A stretch of 6,988 nt of DNA, taken from NCBI GenBank assembly GCA_003133425.1, contig PKXI01000234.1, positions 66,565 through 73,552 on the forward strand, read 5' to 3'. Shown piece by piece: positions 6,598 to 6,988 of the stretch (position 1 is its first letter; each line of letters starts with the position of its first letter). The DNA is from Acidobacteriaceae bacterium (GTDB lineage: Bacteria; Acidobacteriota; Terriglobia; Terriglobales; Acidobacteriaceae). Below the pieces are notes generated by a model. The model was given only the letters and a program-made list of their open reading frames with translations. It was not told the DNA's origin and did not search any database. Made by a program: the position numbers and the translations under genes.

Positions 6598-6668
6598 CCC
6601 ATCCTTCGCGCTGACCGGGGTCCCCGCGGACAGGTCTTCGTCCGTGGGGTGGTTGGGCGAAGGGTGGG
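6598..6668 (+). repeat. Nested palindromic intergenic element
   Basis: The outer arms are CCCATCCTTCGC (6598-6609) and GCGAAGGGTGGG (6657-6668); they pair over 12 positions with one U-G wobble when the plus strand is read as RNA. The inner arms are CCCCGCGGAC (6622-6631) and GTCCGTGGGG (6640-6649); they pair over 10 positions with one G-U wobble around an 8-base loop. Both imperfect pairs are wobbles on the plus strand and A-C mismatches on the minus strand, so the structure is oriented. The flanking TGGGTGCCCC (6591-6600) followed by CATCCTTCGCG recalls a dispersed intergenic repeat I associate with Acidobacteriota genomes (memory, unverified). No T-run follows, so it is not a simple terminator. 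Confidence 0.6.
6646..6668 (+). other. Putative G-quadruplex motif
   Basis: The plus strand has four G-runs: GGGG (6646-6649), GGG (6655-6657), GGG (6662-6664) and GGG (6666-6668), with loops of 5, 4 and 1 bases. This meets the usual G3+N1-7 pattern. It overlaps the 3' arms of the nested palindrome, so the hairpin and the quadruplex could be mutually exclusive. On the strand used as template for larC it could slow polymerase (inference). Confidence 0.45.
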
Positions 6669-6730
6669 AAAGGAGGATGTACACAATTGTGCGACCTTAA
6701 GTCTTCTCTGGAAGGGCTCGAAATTGTCCG

Positions 6731-6988
6731 CTAAGCGCCGCGCCGCGCCAACACCTCAACGGGAAGAATCGCATTCAACGATCCAGACCGAAACCCCGTG
6801 CAATCAAGCGTCACATATTGGAATCCCGCCTGCTTGAGCGCCGCGGTAATCGCATCCAGCATCTCCATTGAAAGCGCGCGAGGCAGCTCGGTGCGCGCAA
6901 TCTCCACGCGCGCCAGCTCGCCATGATGGCGAACCCGCAGCTCGCGAAATCCCAACTGCCGCATGCTTTCCTCGGCCTTCTCCACCTG
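6731..6988 (-). CDS. larE: LarE, sulfur transferase for the NPN cofactor, C-terminal part (cut by right window edge)
   Basis: Only the last 85 residues are in the window; the N-terminal ATP-pyrophosphatase domain and the sulfur-donor cysteine region lie outside. In the known pathway LarE adenylates pyridinium-3,5-biscarboxylic acid mononucleotide and replaces two carboxylate oxygens with sulfur. The visible part carries the LarE tail pattern: LRVRHHGELARVEIARTELP (residues 16-35 of the fragment), then ALKQAGFQYVTLDCTGFRSG and SLNAILP. The R-V-R-H-H-G-x-L-A-R-x-E and Y-V-T-L-D-x-x-G-F-R-S-G-S-x-N blocks are typical of the family. A stop (TAG) ends the frame at 6731. Following larC and larB on the same strand support the assignment. 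I cannot tell from this fragment whether the enzyme is of the single-Cys sacrificial type or the type that holds an iron-sulfur cluster. Confidence 0.93.
   Translation of the reverse strand, partial: QVEKAEESMRQLGFRELRVRHHGELARVEIARTELPRALSMEMLDAITAALKQAGFQYVTLDCTGFRSGSLNAILPVEVLARRGA

Larger units (their letters stand above)
6539..6730. other. Intergenic spacer between larE and larC
   Basis: This 192-base gap holds the nested palindrome (6598-6668), the G-quadruplex motif (6646-6668), a possible larC promoter (6548-6577) and a perfect 10-base palindrome CACAATTGTG (6682-6691) that could be an operator. A near-identical 13-base direct repeat, AAAYTGTCCGCYA, occurs at 6553-6565 and again at 6721-6733. 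I see no convincing small gene on either strand and no T-run terminator after larE. Confidence 0.6.

Noticed and set aside
6598..6668. Rho-independent terminator of larE
   Set aside because: On the minus strand both stems carry A-C mismatches and no T-run follows; larC continues on the same strand.
6682..6691. CACAATTGTG as a firm regulator site
   Set aside because: A single 10-base palindrome far (about 140 bases) from the larC start, without a second copy or known matching regulator, is too weak to annotate on its own.
1..6988. CRISPR array, tRNA, rRNA, transposase or phage genes
   Set aside because: No regularly spaced repeats, cloverleaf-like sequence, rRNA stretch or recognisable transposase/integrase motif was seen on either strand.

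Overview
The window is compact, GC-rich bacterial DNA. Every gene I can support lies on the minus strand, so transcription runs from right to left. Gene content fits Acidobacteriota best: LarE/LarC/LarB, twin DUF362 Tat proteins, a membrane polyferredoxin, a small lipoprotein and a GGGTGCCCC-type intergenic palindrome of a kind I recall from that phylum. The phylum call is inference; no rRNA or marker gene is present.

Right part (6988 to 4419): three genes for the nickel-pincer nucleotide (NPN) cofactor. They are the C-terminal end of larE (cut by the window edge), then larC, then larB, with larC and larB coupled by a TGATG stop/start overlap. Together they would carboxylate nicotinic acid adenine dinucleotide (LarB), add sulfur to it (LarE) and insert nickel (LarC). 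No LarA-type enzyme that would use the cofactor is in view. Between larE and larC lies a 190-base spacer. It holds a nested palindrome, an overlapping G-quadruplex motif and a possible larC promoter that would give an almost leaderless mRNA.

Middle part (4418 to 2111): a 158-base spacer carries a perfect 7+7 inverted repeat that looks like a CRP/FNR-family operator. It precedes a 545-residue membrane polyferredoxin. That protein reads as NapH (membrane part plus two ferredoxin clusters) fused to NapG (four more Cys clusters), with a leftover twin-arginine-type segment at the junction. A small putative lipoprotein follows 17 bases downstream.

Left part (2064 to 1): a class I SAM-dependent methyltransferase, then two Tat-exported DUF362 proteins joined by a TGATG overlap. 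The second DUF362 gene runs off the left edge.

Taken together, the left and middle genes look like one operon for an uncharacterised cell-envelope redox module: a quinol-linked polyferredoxin, a lipoprotein and two Tat-exported DUF362 proteins, possibly under a CRP/FNR-type regulator. It sits directly downstream of the NPN cofactor genes. A functional link between the two halves is hypothesis only.
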